A DNA stretch of 64,000 bases from Parapristionchus giblindavisi. Taxonomy: Eukaryota; Nematoda; Chromadorea; Rhabditida; Diplogasteridae. Location of the stretch: positions 806,001 to 870,000 of the forward strand of contig CALSFV010000225.1 of NCBI GenBank assembly GCA_943737045.1, in the 5' to 3' direction. Under the pieces are notes generated by a model. The model saw only the letters and a program-made list of their open reading frames with translations, was not told the origin of the DNA and did not search any database. This document shows positions 1 through 12,535 of the stretch, in pieces. Made by a program: the position numbers and the translations under genes. Position 1 is the first letter of the stretch; each line of letters begins with the position of its first letter.

Positions 1-3000
1 ATGGTGATGCTTTTTCCTTGAGCATACTCTCGCAAATTATTGAAGTTAAATTGATCCTGAAAGCACAATCATCTATCTATTTTTGGCTTTCAAATGTCTG
101 CACTGGTCACGTGATCTGCAAACGACGCTCATTAATCGGATGAAAACCGATGAATGAGAACCGAGTGGATGAGAAGTATTTGCGTATGAGAGACAAGCGT
201 TAATGAACATACAAAGTATTCAAATAGTTATCATTCATCGGTTCTCATCCGACCTAGTGCCATAAAAACATGAGCATACCCATAGTTCGTGGTCTTTCCA
301 ATATCAAGGACTCTAATATCCTTCAAACTGGCTAAAGTATATGTTAGCTCTTCAATATTCATGCTCAATTGAAGTTCGCAAAGCCCAAGCTTCATCAATT
401 GCTTGGCTTGACTGAGACAAGATATGTTAGAAAGGAGAGGACACGAAGAAACATCGAGGTGGAGAAGTTGAGGAAGTCCCTGAAGAAAATCGGTAATTTT
501 CGAAATTATTTTATGACTTGATGTTCAAAAGTCAAGGAATTCTTCTCTCATATTAAACGAATAGAATTGATATAGTCAAATTAAGGGGCCAACTTGCTTC
601 GTTTAAATCTTTTTTTTCTCGAAATCTTTTTTTGTTTTTTTTTTTAAATTCTTACTTTTTTTTTTAAATTTGCCCGTATTCGCCTGTATATGGGTAAATC
701 GGTGGTTTTTGCCTGTATATGGGTAAATCGGTGGTTTTTGGGCTACCATTTGCCCGAATATGGGCAAATCGCGTACACAAGTAGCGTAAGGTGGCAAATC
801 TATTACCCATATTTGGGTAAGTTTGCTCTCAGTGTGACATCACATTTTCCCGGAAAACGGTTTTCCAGTTGTTCTTGCATACGGCTACTGATTTAAAGTA
901 AACCCCTGCCAAAATCATCATGTGTGATATATCATCATTGGCGCCACAAACTCGTTCAAACGTGATCCAAGGAAGATCGAAGAGAGCAAACCTTTAGTAA
1001 AGTATAGAGAATTTCCACAGTTAAATTCGTTGTACGTGGTATAACAAGAGTGTCCAATGTTGTAAATAAATCAATCTAAACAAATTTCAATTTGCTATTT
1101 CATTTTATTTAAAGAAATTTTAAGACACGGGCTCAGTGAGATTCCAGGACTAATCCGTATAATATGTCCTTGTGTAATTCCCTTGCTATTCGCTGGTAAA
1201 ACGCAGAAGTATTCTATCGATCAACCACCCTTTCGTCCGTTCCCTTCTCGCGGTCTCTCTGATCTACGTACTATCTCGCTTGGACTCTCTTTCTCTCTCT
1301 CTAAACATAGAAATTCATTGTGGTTATTGCCTGCTACTCGTACTAAATAAAGAAGTGTATTTTATACAGTCGACAGGATATCGATCTCACCGATTTGGCT
1401 CAAATTTTTTCCCTTATCACAAAATGGGTATTTATTTGGGCTGAGTCCTTGAAAACACAGATGTGGCGGGTTCTCGAAATTTGAAAACTCGATTTTTACT
1501 AAAAGAAAGTGGAGCGACATAGGTCCAATGTTAGTGTCGAATAATTACATACATGTATGCCCAAGCAACAAAAACTCGCTTTAGAACGGCCCGGATATCC
1601 GATCGCAAATTGATTTTTTTTATCTCCTCAAAATATTCTATATTTAATTAAATTTTTAAAACAAAAAACGGCAGCCCAATTTTTGCCTCTTTTTATAGAG
1701 CGAAAAATTCCGCGTCGAAAAAGAGAAAATAACAAAAAATCGATCGACCTGTGTTTTGAGATAAACGAACCTGAAGATGACCCGAAAATATTTTTTGTTT
1801 TCAAACCCCCTCATATTTGTACTCATTTTGAAGAACTTTTCAAGTAGAACAACTTTCATGTTGAGCGTTTTGTATGAAACTCATGTACAAGAGATTTTAT
1901 TCTAATTTTGTTGTTTTCAAATTTCGAGAACCCGACACATATGTGTTTCAAGGACTCCGCCCAAATGAATACCCATTTTGTGATAGGGGGTCATGGGGGT
2001 ATCCACAAAAATATTTTGAGCCAATTCGGTGAGATCGATGTCCGGGGTCTGTGGCTCAACCCTCGAATCTTGCTGAGCCTGTGTCTTAACGGGTTAACGG
2101 GTCTTAACCAGCCGATAAAATTTTATATAAAAGTTTGATATAAAAACCTTTGAAAAAAATATAAATCTGATAAAAATTAGATTTTTTTTAGTCTATGAAA
2201 AATTAGAATTTTTCTGTAAAAATATAATACAATACATACCTTAGAAAGGAGGCTTTTTGGAATATCCTGGAATCCAATTAGTTCAAGTTGATTCAGTGTA
2301 TAACATTCACTCAATGATTCAGGAATAAATGACGCGTCTGAATGAACCAAAATAAATATATAAATAAATAAATCGATCATTATTAAACAAGGGGATTCAA
2401 GGGATTTGCGAAGTGCTATTATCATGAAGAACGTGGGACCAAAGATGTGGAATTCCGTTTTCTAATAGTCAGCGTTTGTATCCGTACCACGAGAGTTTAA
2501 TTTCCGTTTACGTATATTTATCTTTCAAATTCGAAAATTCGCGCCTTCCCTGTGCTTGCCTTGGTGCAACAACGAACTTTCAGCTCGGATTATGGTATTC
2601 CGGGGGGTATCTATAATTTTGGACAAACCTGTATATTCAGGGAGGTTTGATCTGTAGTTCTACAAGGCCAGTTTAGTCACGAAAAACTCAAGGATCCCCT
2701 TCTTTAAATAATTCTCTATTGCTATCTATTATAATAATTGTCTATTGCGGTGGTAATCCAAAATGAGGTCCCATACAAGAGGCTATCTTGAATAATTCTT
2801 CGTTCTCGTCCTCTGATCAGTTAATTAATACTTTTTCAGAAGTTATGCTGCTACACTGATCCTTTTCGAATAGTTAATCATAAAACATGAAAAATAGATA
2901 GACATACCAACGAAGTTCAAGCTCAATAATTCCTCAGCGTCTTCTTCGTCGGACCACTCATCTATGTATGCACCTATATTTGTACCTTTTAATTTTCAAT

Positions 3001-4533
3001 TATTTAATGAAAGCAGTGTCTGATCATTTTTTAACTTTGAGGGAATATTGTAAGGAGCGGTAGGTAGAAATTTCATCCGTCTTTTTTTAATAAAAGAATA
3101 TAAATAAATGAATTTAATTTAAAATAAGTAAATTTAAAATAAACGAATTTAATTTAAAATAAATAAATTTAAAATAAACGAATTTAATTTTAAATAAATA
3201 AATTTAAAATAAACGAATTTAATTAAAATTCTGCTAAAAAAACAATCACTACCTCTCATCTTTCCGTATAAGATCAATTTTTTGAGTCGATGTTGGAGAA
3301 TGGTTGATATTGAGTCGTAGTCAGATTCGGTGAGTCTAATCTCGGCCTGAATTTTGTGTTACTTACAAAAATGGATAAATCTAAACTATATGGCATCCCC
3401 GCGTAAGCCTCAGTTAAAGATGGGGACATTCGAGTTTTTTTGCAATAATGCTGCAGGAGTAGAAATATAGAGATTTTTTAAAGCTTATTTTGCGTATTGA
3501 AAGTAAAACCTTTAAGGCAATTAGAGAAAGCCTATCCGATTGGCATACTTGGCTCTCTCAATTTCACATTGTCGCTCACTCTAATTTCCGTACAATATCA
3601 ACAAAATTCCACGTGTTGATCTTTGCGGGAGTCCAAACTCCATCTTTGAAGGTGGAGACCCTCGAATGATCATGCAAATGTGTTACATCTCACTTATGCA
3701 AGTGTCTAGTGATATGCAAGATATGATAGAATATAAGATATGACAGAAGATATGGAGACTATTCATCGTTCCCTTAGTGTAGTGGTAAAGATTCTGACTA
3801 GAAAGCGCATGGTCGCGTGTTCGAATCCTATTGCAAAACTTTCGTATTTTCAAAAAGCGCGCCTTTGCCTGAGTTTGCTAGCATGATTCATTCAGGATTC
3901 TAGCGATCAATAAGATGAATCTGCCTTCACAGTTTGTTCACGAAAATATTCGAGGGAGTCCACCTTTAAGGACGCGTCTACGAGAGAGTTTGCAAAGAGT
4001 TGAGAAATTCAAATATATGCAAATATTAGCCAAAGACTAGTGCGCAGTGTTCCGAGAACCGTCACCGGAAAAAAAGAGAAACGAGTTAATGCGAAAGTGA
4101 GAGAGTAGGCCCGAACGTGAGAGCGTAGACAGAGAAAAGACAGGACTTGTGATTCACAGGCGGCAATTATTTGACTCTATTGTATATTATTTTGAAAATC
4201 ATAAATGATATAAATGAGATGAATTTGTTGGAGTTTGGCGTCCTAAATTGGGTACTTTTTGGAATATTTTTTTGAAATACAATTTTTTGGAATACAAGCT
4301 TTTCATGTCAAGCTCTGTTAAAACGCTGTGAAACGTACCTCGGTAATAGTAAATCTCGTTGTATCAAGTAATGATAGGGAAGAGTTTAGACGACATTTCC
4401 ATTCCAAGCATCGAACTACTGCATTTGAAATGGAAATCGGAAGCGGTGAGTCAAATGTAGGGATTCGTTGGAGTATAATAAGATCAGCCAACCGATCTAT
4501 TGATATCTCCTCGAGGCTCTTGTGGATAGACAT
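1..4533 (-). CDS. ZYG11/ZER1-family CUL2 substrate adaptor, copy 1 (5' part; 3' end lies left of the window)
   Basis: Exons in transcript order: 4533-4339 (ATG at 4533), 3346-3253, 2961-2908, 2337-2240, 479-280 and 26-<1. All join in frame with GT/AG introns. The N-terminus (SLEEISIDRLADLI, then SPLPIS) fits the elongin/CUL2-box region of the family. The following exons encode leucine-rich repeats (LPQLLHLDVSSCPLLSN). The family recruits substrates, including Gly N-degrons, to CUL2 ubiquitin ligases. The armadillo-repeat half expected downstream is outside the window. The third exon is one codon shorter than in copy 2. TTTCCAG-type sequence directly abuts the ATG, so a trans-splice acceptor is possible. 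No stop codons or frameshifts are seen, so this copy may be functional. Confidence 0.8.
668..887. mobile_element. MITE, left end missing (unit 1 copy of the CWG-target family)
   Basis: This matches the right part of the complete element at 29637-29984. It includes a 29-bp direct repeat in tandem and the right terminal inverted repeat ending ACGGCTA, followed by CTG. The left terminal repeat present in unit 2 is absent, and an A/T-rich tract abuts the remaining part. It lies in an intron of adaptor copy 1. Confidence 0.65.
3061..3230. repeat. A/T-rich imperfect tandem repeat in an intron
   Basis: Repeated blocks of the type AATAAACGAATTTAATTT with small variations. The same array is present in unit 2 at about 33735-33910, so it predates the duplication. 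Confidence 0.6.
3414..3650. mobile_element. TTAA-ended TIR element, about 240 bp (unit 1)
   Basis: It begins TTAAAGATGGGGACATTCGA and ends in the approximate inverse, ACTCCATCTTTGAA. The same family occurs at 26133-26435, 27014-27308 and, orthologous to this copy, 34095-34332. Partial copies are seen near 2690, 17795, 20850 and 25190. No ORF is conserved between copies, so it is non-autonomous. Confidence 0.6.
3775..3846 (+). tRNA. tRNA-like sequence (pseudogene or SINE head), unit 1
   Basis: A Pol III A-box-like TTAGTGTAGTGGTAAAG and a B-box GTTCGAATCC are spaced as in a tRNA. The acceptor and T stems do not pair properly, so it is unlikely to be a functional tRNA gene. It is an intron sequence of adaptor copy 1. 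The duplicate is at 34445-34516. Confidence 0.35.
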
Positions 4534-5842
4534 CTGGAATAAATAGCAATAATTTAATTTGTTTCATCTGAAATAATTTTACTGTTGAGCAAAATGGATG
4601 ATTGTAAGGCCGTGGTGAAAGACATTGAATTAGCTGAACGGTGAGGGAAGCGCATTAAGGGTATCGGTATTTTCATGCTGTGGTCGATGTAATTTGTAAT
4701 TATAAAATGACAATAAAAAATAAAAATAAAACGGCATTTGTAAAAGCTCATTCAAATTGCTCACTTTTACATAAAGGAATCTCAAACACACAGAGAGAAA
4801 AGTGAAAAATGAAACTACAGGCGAAAGAAGAACAGCCATAAACTATTAAATATAATAGAATTAAAATTGTCCGGGCAATACAAATTCCGTAACAAGTAAC
4901 GATGCGTAAGCTTCCTCCCCCTCCTAAGCCGCGCAATACTCAGACTCCACCCACTTTCTCGCGTGACGTTGTGTTCGTAATTTGCGTATTGTACGAAAAC
5001 CTTTGTAATTCCCTAATATCGCGCTCTATACAGCTTGGGTGGTGATGTTTTAAAACTTTTCTCTATGTATGTGATGCAAAAGTAAGAATCATATTCATGC
5101 AGGTAAAGATAAACGTAAATCCAGTTGCTCAAGGTCATGTGGGAAATCACTCCACGGTGTGACACACTGAACGGAGAGATTGTTAGAGACGCAGAGTAGG
5201 CGGAAGTTTAAAATTTTAGGGGGTATCGTATACTGGAAGTCAGAACCGGAGTTCGTGATCGCGAAGGCATTTCTGTGTGAGAGTAAACTGATTTCAATGA
5301 ATTTCCGAAATTTTCTCAATGAATTTTCTCTGGACTCTTTGTTTTCTTTGAATTTACTTTGTTTCTATTGATATGCGAATCTTGTATTACCCATGTGTGA
5401 GGTAATTTTGTTACCGATGATGGGTTAAATACGCGAAAAGCATCTGACATAAAAACTAGAAGACCCAACTCTTCATAACCTATGGCAATACCAATCAAAA
5501 GACTATCATACGATCCACACTACGAAGATAACTCAGTATACTCACTTTAATAGGTAATAATGAACACAATAAATAAAAAGTGTTGTTAGTTCAACAAAAT
5601 GATAAAACGTAATGCAATTATCCGGAAAATAGATTAAGAAATTTTGAAAATTTAAAGTTAAAAATTTAATTAAAAAACAAAAATAAATAAAAATGTTTGA
5701 AAACTAAATTTAATTTAAAAGACCCTGATGTACCCTGAATCCCCTGAATCACGAACTACTTCTAAATTTCGCAGAAATAATACCCTGAATCATTCACAAA
5801 TCCTGAATTTTGTAAGAGAATCGTGTGATTCAAGGCGCTTAA

Positions 5843-5954
5843 AGTGAGCGTAACCTCTCTCAATGGTCTCTTCGGTGCGCAATGCTATTTCGTTGTTACA
5901 GAACAGAGAAATACTATGCGCAATGAAGAGGCCATTGAGAGAGGTAACTCTCCT
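5843..5954. mobile_element. 112-bp palindromic MITE flanked by TTAA (unit 1)
   Basis: The terminal repeats are of the AGTGAGCGTAACCTCTCTCA type and each end is bordered by TTAA. An orthologous copy is at 36003-36112, so this insertion is older than the duplication. Two further copies (32957-33070 and 35572-35684) exist only in unit 2. Confidence 0.7.
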
Positions 5955-7389
5955 TTAAGGGGCTAGAGCGCCAGACGTCACGAGAGAAGCGAGAGTGCAG
6001 TCACGCCTGACATTCTGTCTTTTTTTAAAATTTTCTCTCCGGTCATTTTCTCTTGTTCTATGTAACTCAAGGCTAATTCAAAATCAGATCGGAATAGGAT
6101 TTTGAAAACTCAGAGAAAAAAGGCTACATTACCTTAATATGCGTTCAATTGTGCATAAATTAGTATATTGCGAGATTAGATTGACAAAATGCATGGAAAT
6201 TCACAAATTCAAAGCTCCTTGTTATTTTATTTTTTGAAGGGCCTTCGATTGTAAAATGGGAAAGGCATGGGAAAAGTAGAAAAGCTGCTCTGTCTAGAAT
6301 TAGAGAGAGAATGAAATGAAAAAAATAAATAAAATGGGTTGTGCTAGATGGGAAAAAAGATAATAAATATAAATGGATACAGTGTTTAGGACATGGTCCC
6401 AATGTCACTCTACTCCTGCAAGAGAAAGATTTCACAGGCTATAAAGCTGGCTTGTTAGTAATATTGCCCCTCCCCCACCCATAGCATCGCATTTGTTGAC
6501 CTGGTTCTCTCAATCCCTCCTCTCTCTCGCTCTCTCTCCTCTTATTCCTTAGGAATTAGGATTAGGAGTAAAGAGGAGAATCCTCCTTAAGTACTCACTC
6601 AGAAAATTCTCTTACGGGATTTTATATTTATCAAATGCTCACGCATGAACGTGTCGAAATAATTGTGAAATAATATGTAATCAATAAACTCTCAAGAAAC
6701 GATAGATTGGATAAAGTTGATGGATGGGACAAAGGGGGTGGGGGTACGTCTCATGTGAGCCAGTCATCTCATACCGTCAAGTAATCACTGCATGCATATC
6801 GTATGAGTGAATGGAGGAGTTTTCCGTGGACTGGGAAGAGGACCAGACGGTAGTGGGAATGTTCTGTTCTGAGGATATTCTCAGGGGGCATTATACACAA
6901 TTTTTGGTGGTTCCACAGTAGAAGAAATTGTGATCTCGTGCAGCTTTCGTCCCGTCTCCTCTCCCGACAAGTTGCCCATGCCCATCATTGAACTCATTTG
7001 GAAAGATCAAAGATCAATCATGATGTCATGAGCTAGCATAACACATCCACCCAACATAGTGTCCAGCCCCCACAATTTTCGAAATGCCCTAATTTTACAT
7101 CCTACTTTTGTAACAAAAGAGTGGGATAGATTACTTCAGCATGCGTTAAATTGTACATACATTAGTCTATTGAGTGATTATATTTCCATATTGCATGGAA
7201 ATTTACAAATTCAGAGCTTCTTGATATTTTTTAAACTGTTTTCGGCCAACGTTGAATCAATTGGGAAAGACTAGGAAGAAGAAGGTAAGGCAGAAAATAT
7301 GACCTCTCTAGAACCCTTCACTCGTGCAAGAGAGAGCTTGCACAGGTCACAAAGATGCCCTGTTAGGTCATATATATTGTCCCTCTCTC

Positions 7390-7550
7390 ATGCATCTTAT
7401 TGCGAGAGAGACTATCTCCCTCTCCTTCTCCCTCTCTCTTTCTTCCCTTATCTATCTCTCTCTCTCGCTATCTCTTTCTCCCCCTATATCTATCTATCTC
7501 TCGCTCTCTCTCTTTCTTCCCTATATCTATCTATCTCACTTTTCTCTCCA
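7390..7550. repeat. TC-rich low-complexity tract
   Basis: Runs of CTCT, TCTATC and CTTTCTTCCC. Long open frames here in several registers are low-complexity artefacts. Confidence 0.8.
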
Positions 7551-8494
7551 GGTCCCAACTATCTAGATGCATTTTAATATAATAATATTTATACGTATTC
7601 ATAGATGCGTGTAATGAAAGAAAAAGAAACGAAATGAATCGATAATGAAGATGATAAAGCAAACGATAATTAATTGCTCACGGGTTACAGAATAAGGAAC
7701 GAATCTTTGGAATAATGGAGACGAAACATAATGTGTTAGGGAAACTCTATTTGATTGCCAGGTTGTACCAACAGTCCTGCCGCTGTAGGAAAGAAGCTGT
7801 AATGTCTATAATTAAATCTAGATCCGGGATTGTTAAGAGACCGGCTCGGTAAGACTCGAGCATGGTCCGGACATTCGCCAAGACTTTCGATCTGGGCCTC
7901 AATACTTTCATCATAGACACATACCGGGGGGAGACCGATGAAAGATATAGTGAAAATGCCCTTGGGCTCAAACCCGGCTCACATATGTTGCATAAAATAA
8001 AAAATTGAAAAATTCATAACTTTTCAATCTTAATAACTAGGACTTTTATTTCTTTTTATTGGTGAATAACATGTCGTGAACTCTTATAAAAAACTTATAG
8101 CTTTATTATGTCATTTTACTGGTAGTGATGCGCGTAAATAGGAAAAATATACAAATAGACTCGGACTACATTTTAAAAAAATTAAGAAAAAAATTTATTT
8201 TATTTCTATTTTTTCAACTCTCACATTCAGTCGACCGTCAAGGCAAGTTGATTCACAGGGCGGATGGTGGCTGATGCATGTGCGTTTGCAGAAACGACTG
8301 CAACGTGAATAATCGTCGTTTCCCAGATCTCGAATTTATTTTTTAATAATTAAACGTGAATATTTATATGTTTCTTTCATATAAATCGGTTGGGAGGTAG
8401 CGTACTTCATCCATAGCTGTACCATTTTTATCAGTAGGAGTATACGGTATTGAACTACCGTAATCGCCAGGAATCGCGAACTGATTTTTTTGCA

Positions 8495-9254
8495 TCAATT
8501 ATTCTTCCTAGTTATTAGTCATCATAACCTAACCATTCATATAGAACACGCTATCTTAGAAAATCGACATAGGTGCGGTATCGACGAAAAATAGATTTTT
8601 CTCTTTTATGTATGATAATTACAGGCTCAATGAGTGAAGTTCACTGGTACTTGGAAATTCCTTCCAATTGAAAATTCGCTTCAGGGGATGACCACACAAC
8701 GATTTGGCGCCTTTTCCTAAAAGGTTTATTTCGAATCCAATCGATTCGGAAGTGGGCGCAATCGACTCCTTGGCTAATTCTAAGAAACTATTGTCGAGGA
8801 GAGTTTTTCGATCAACGGTCAACGAAGGCTGGAATTTTGAATTTTCGAAAAAAAATTCACATTTAATTAATTTTCACTATTTTGCTTCAACAACCCTACG
8901 TTTTTTTATTTGTTTAATCGCTTCTAAATATCATAACACAGCTTCAGTTTAAATATCATAATTTTTTAAAAATAGATTTACGGTGAATAAATCATTTTTA
9001 TAATGAAGTCGTGAATTATGGTGTGGCACCTACAGTATCCCGAATCGATCAATTTAGAAATCTGGTAGTTTTAAACATATTTCACCGCTGTTCTTGACAT
9101 GACTGAGGTATACGACTACTCCTCGTCTTCGGAGTGCAAACATAAAAGAGAAAAATCTATTTTTCGTCGATACCGCACCTATGTCGATTTTCTAAGATAG
9201 CGTGTTCTATGAATGGTTAGGTTATGATGACTAATAACTAGGAAGAATAATTGA
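8495..9254. mobile_element. Foldback/TIR element, about 760 bp
   Basis: The arms 8495-8607 and 9144-9254 are near-perfect inverted repeats beginning TCAATTATTCTTCC. The interior has no recognisable coding sequence. No clear target-site duplication is seen. Confidence 0.65.
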
Positions 9255-9322
9255 CCAAGGATGGCCGATCATCCAACTAACCAACACCCCAAAGATACGA
9301 GAGTCTTAGTAAAATATTAGAG

Positions 9323-9970
9323 ATTTATGGGGCTTATTGCGAAGTACTAATGATGTGAATAATATTCAGCCAATGCCCAATGGCTGATCTCTCCTTTCAA
9401 CCATTTTCAAAATTTTTTGTTCTGAATGCGTGCGAAAAATCAGAATTGTGTTTGAATCGGTTTCAGATTTGCTTTCTGTAACATTGTGTCATAGTACTTC
9501 ACAATGTAAATAATCAATATGAAAATCGTTTATTTTCGAAAATTCATAAAATTCAATTTGAGTGCCTACTTTCACGGCTAATTTCTAAAATATTGCATTT
9601 TTCGACTCGAATGCTACGACAATGAACAAATAACAATGACAATGTGAAGTGTCATGATGAGTAAACATAGTAGAACTGGAATCCCGGCATTCGGCTCACT
9701 TTTGAAAAATCGATTTACATGACCCCGGGGTCATGGCCAAAAAAATGAATTTTCGAAAATAAACGATTTTCATATTGATTATGTACATTGTAAAGTACTA
9801 TGACAGAATGTTACAGAAAGCAAGTTGGAAACTGATTCGAACACAATTCTGATTTTTCGCACGCAATCAGAATGAAAATTTTCGAAAAATGGTTGAAAGG
9901 AGAGATCAGCCATTGAGCATTGGCTGATTGTTATTCACAGCATTAGTACTTCACAATAAGCCGCATAAAT
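9323..9970. mobile_element. Long-TIR foldback element (unit 1 copy)
   Basis: Arms of roughly 300 bp start near GGCTTATTGCGAAGTACTAA and end with CACAATAAGCCGCATAAAT. The orthologous copy is at about 45080-45748. No transposase was recognised. Confidence 0.65.
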
Positions 9971-10199
9971 GAAAAAATTTCAACCTTTTTTTTTACGAGA
10001 AATTTTGAAATTTTCGCACCATGGTCATGAAAATCGAAATTTTCAAATTGATCCAAATGATGGGCTTCTTGTATCATTTTACTCGTCTCACCTCGAAACT
10101 TTGAGTAGACCACAATTCCGCACCAACCGTTTGGAAAATGCAGCATTTGTTCGGGACAACCATCGATGACGGAAATTTGAGCGAAAAATGTGTACCTTA

Positions 10200-10617
10200 C
10201 AAGGGAATGCCCTGAAGCCACACTCACCGATCAGGCTCAATTTTTTACTGGAGATACACCTCATATAGGGATGAGGTTTGGCGGTATCAGAAATTGCAAA
10301 GCTCTTCTTTGAAATTTTAAAATTATTTTTAAAAAATCGATGATAAAATTTACAGCGTGCACATCTTTATTAGAAGTTGCACCAAAACATCGTATGCAAA
10401 TTGAGAAAGGTTAACGGATTCAGATATGCAAATTTGATTGCAAAAAATCGATTTTGAATGTGTTTTCATTGTTTTTTGTCCATTTTTAAATAAATTTTTA
10501 AATTTCAAAGAAGAGCTTTGCAATTTCTGATACCGCCAAACCTCATCCCTATATGAAATGTACTTCCAGTAAAAATTTGGACCTGATCGGTGAGTGTGGC
10601 TTCAGGGCATTCCCTTG
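10200..10617. mobile_element. 418-bp TIR element with TTA target duplication
   Basis: The ends CAAGGGAATGCCCTGAAGCC and its inverse are flanked by TTA at 10197-10199 and 10618-10620. The inverted arms are about 110 bp. A TTA (TWA) duplication is typical of PIF/Harbinger relatives. This is an assignment by target site only. Confidence 0.65.
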
Positions 10618-11070
10618 TTAGACGCAAATGATATTCAGACTTCACCTCAACAATTTGAGAAATTATGATTTTTAAATGTTTTCGCACTTAAATTAATTTT
10701 TGTAATAGCCACAAACATGAAATTTCTGCTGTTCTGTATAATAAGGGCCAGTGACACTCCTAACACCCAAGTATGGACCCTCAGTTCTCATTGCTAGCGC
10801 ACGCGTCCGGGGGGGAGGCTGGTCGAATATGATCGAGTCTTATAAGGGAAGGGTACTTGGTCGTGTGTCGGAAAATCTAACAAAATGTATATGGTTGGAA
10901 AGAGGACAAAATTCTAAGACTTTTTGGTCTTTTCGTTTTGTCGCCTCGGACTTCCTAAGGACCGAAAATCGACTTTGAAAAAGAGCACTTCCATTTGTGA
11001 AATTTCGAGGGTCCAATGGTAGAGATATCTACTAGATACCTCATCTCGCCCTTGCATTCCTTTCCCAAGC

Positions 11071-11153
11071 AACACGTGGCGCAGTAGGTAAGAGGCTTGT
11101 CTATAAAACTTTTGTGTGTTCGGTTTCAATGGTTCGATTCCTGTCATTGCAAC
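11071..11153 (+). tRNA. tRNA-like Pol III module in left arm of the 10843-11899 element
   Basis: A-box-like GTGGCGCAGTAGGTAAGAG, B-box GGTTCGATTCC and an immediate T-run (Pol III terminator) follow in the right order. Stem pairing is poor, so it is read as tRNA-derived rather than a functional tRNA. Confidence 0.4.
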
Positions 11154-11234
11154 TTTTTTTTGCTCATTTTATTTTTGATCAAACTATATTTCTGTTTTGA
11201 TCGATCGTTTTTGTGGACTACTATGATCTAAATT

Positions 11235-11513
11235 GACTACCGTATCTCCGCTCGTGACAACCTGCTCAAGTTTGCGCTGCAAGTGCATTGGTGCCTGGGC
11301 AGCGACGCCTTCAAGCCGTATATCGCTTACGGTTTCTTCAAGGGAGGCTTCATTGACACCCGCCCGCCTCCCTGGGATTCACCCATGAGCGTCATGTTCG
11401 GTCAAGGAATTTCTACGCCTTGCCCCTGTGGCGAGCCAGGCTGTACCATCTGTCCTCGCTGCAGAGTTAGCTTCTGCTTTTCTTGTTTCTGGCCCAATAT
11501 GCACCGTTGTTAA
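11235..11513 (+). pseudogene. Captured Cys-rich protein fragment (92 codons) inside a TIR element
   Basis: An open frame runs from just after a TAA to a TAA at 11511-11513. It is clearly GC-richer than its surroundings. It ends with a dense Cys/His series (CPCGEPGCTICPRC, then FCFSC, then H and C) that resembles IBR/RING-like zinc-binding modules. It also contains aromatic-rich host-like sequence (KPYIAYGFFKGGF). It has no start context or splice continuity here, so it is most simply an exon copied from a host gene into the transposon. The parent gene is not in the window. It could instead be an ORF native to the element. Confidence 0.55.
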
Positions 11514-11588
11514 GTATTGGCTCGTACATTTGTTGTTAAATTGTTAATAAAAAAGAGATTGATCAAAAATAAAATGAGCAAAAAAAAA

Positions 11589-11671
11589 GTTGCAATGACA
11601 GGAATCGAACCATTGAAACCGAACACACAAAAGTTTTATAGACAAGCCTCTTACCTACTGCGCCACGTGTT
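11589..11671 (-). tRNA. tRNA-like Pol III module in right arm of the 10843-11899 element
   Basis: Mirror copy of 11071-11153 on the opposite strand, again followed by a T-run. The two modules point toward the element centre. Confidence 0.4.
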
Positions 11672-12535
11672 GCTTGGGAAAGGAATGCAAGGGCGAGATG
11701 AGGTATCTAGTAGAAATCTCTACCATTGGACCCTCGAAATTTCACAAATGGAAGTGCTCTTTTTCAAAGTCGATTTTCGGTCCTTAGGAAGTCCGAGGCG
11801 ACAAAACGAAAAGACCAAAAAGTCTTAGAATTTTGTCCTCTTTCCAACCATATACATTTTGTTAGATTTTCCGACACACGACCAAGTACCCTTCCCTTAT
11901 TAGGGAACATGACTCTTAATGTGATTATACCAATCAACTTTGCTACCATCATCGTAGTGTCGTATTTATACATACTCCACTGTATATCAATTTGTTTAAA
12001 AATCAAAAAAATGTTTCTGTCATTTCCAACGCATAAAGTATATTATTACGGTATACTTTACGCTCGTTCAATTAATAGACCATCTTTATACTCTATCTCG
12101 CTACAATATAATACAAAATCCGTTCAAATCCCTCTACGGGGGAGGAAATGAGGGCATATTATAATACAAATAAACGCCTTTCTGAGTTAGACAAATGCGA
12201 CCTGACCCTACAAAGTCGCGGCCATAGCTGACAATAAGTCGTACCAATGATGATTAATTAACCGATTTTGGGAGGAAAAAAGGAGACTTGAGACAAACAA
12301 ATGGAATAGCACTCATAACAGTGGAGGAGCAGTCTTGGTAATAAAATATACAATTGTCAATCAATATTAAATTGAGGAAAGGGACCGGACGGTAGTACTG
12401 GCACATGTTGAGGTGTTAATCGATGAATCAATCGATTTTATCGATCGATATCGATATTGATCGATAAGTGATTTAAGCCTTGGCGTGCTTCTTGGGATCG
12501 TCGATCTGGACGAACAACTTGTCGAGAACCTGCAA

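Larger units (their letters stand above)
4534..8494. other. Intergenic region upstream of adaptor copy 1
   Basis: No gene is supported. The first 2.7 kb matches unit 2 (35219-37230), with indels that break any shared ORF. It holds one TTAA MITE (5843-5954), a TC-rich low-complexity tract (7390-7550) and unremarkable A/T-rich sequence. From about 7165 the match to unit 2 ends where unit 2 carries a transposon nest. Confidence 0.6.
10843..11899. mobile_element. 1057-bp long-TIR element with TTA duplication and captured coding sequence
   Basis: The ends TAAGGGAAGGGTACTTGG and its inverse are flanked by TTA (10840-10842 and 11900-11902). The arms are about 310 bp each. Each arm carries an inward-facing tRNA-like module, and the centre holds a 92-codon Cys-rich fragment. 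The unit 2 locus (around 46722) has the empty site with a single TTA, so this insertion is confined to unit 1. The TTA target suggests PIF/Harbinger-type mobilisation, but no transposase is present. Confidence 0.8.

Noticed and set aside
7299..7582. Overlapping Ser/Leu-rich open frames
   Set aside because: Low-complexity TC-rich tract.
7747..7971. 74-codon open frame, minus strand
   Set aside because: No recognisable domain, no paired exons and no counterpart in unit 2.
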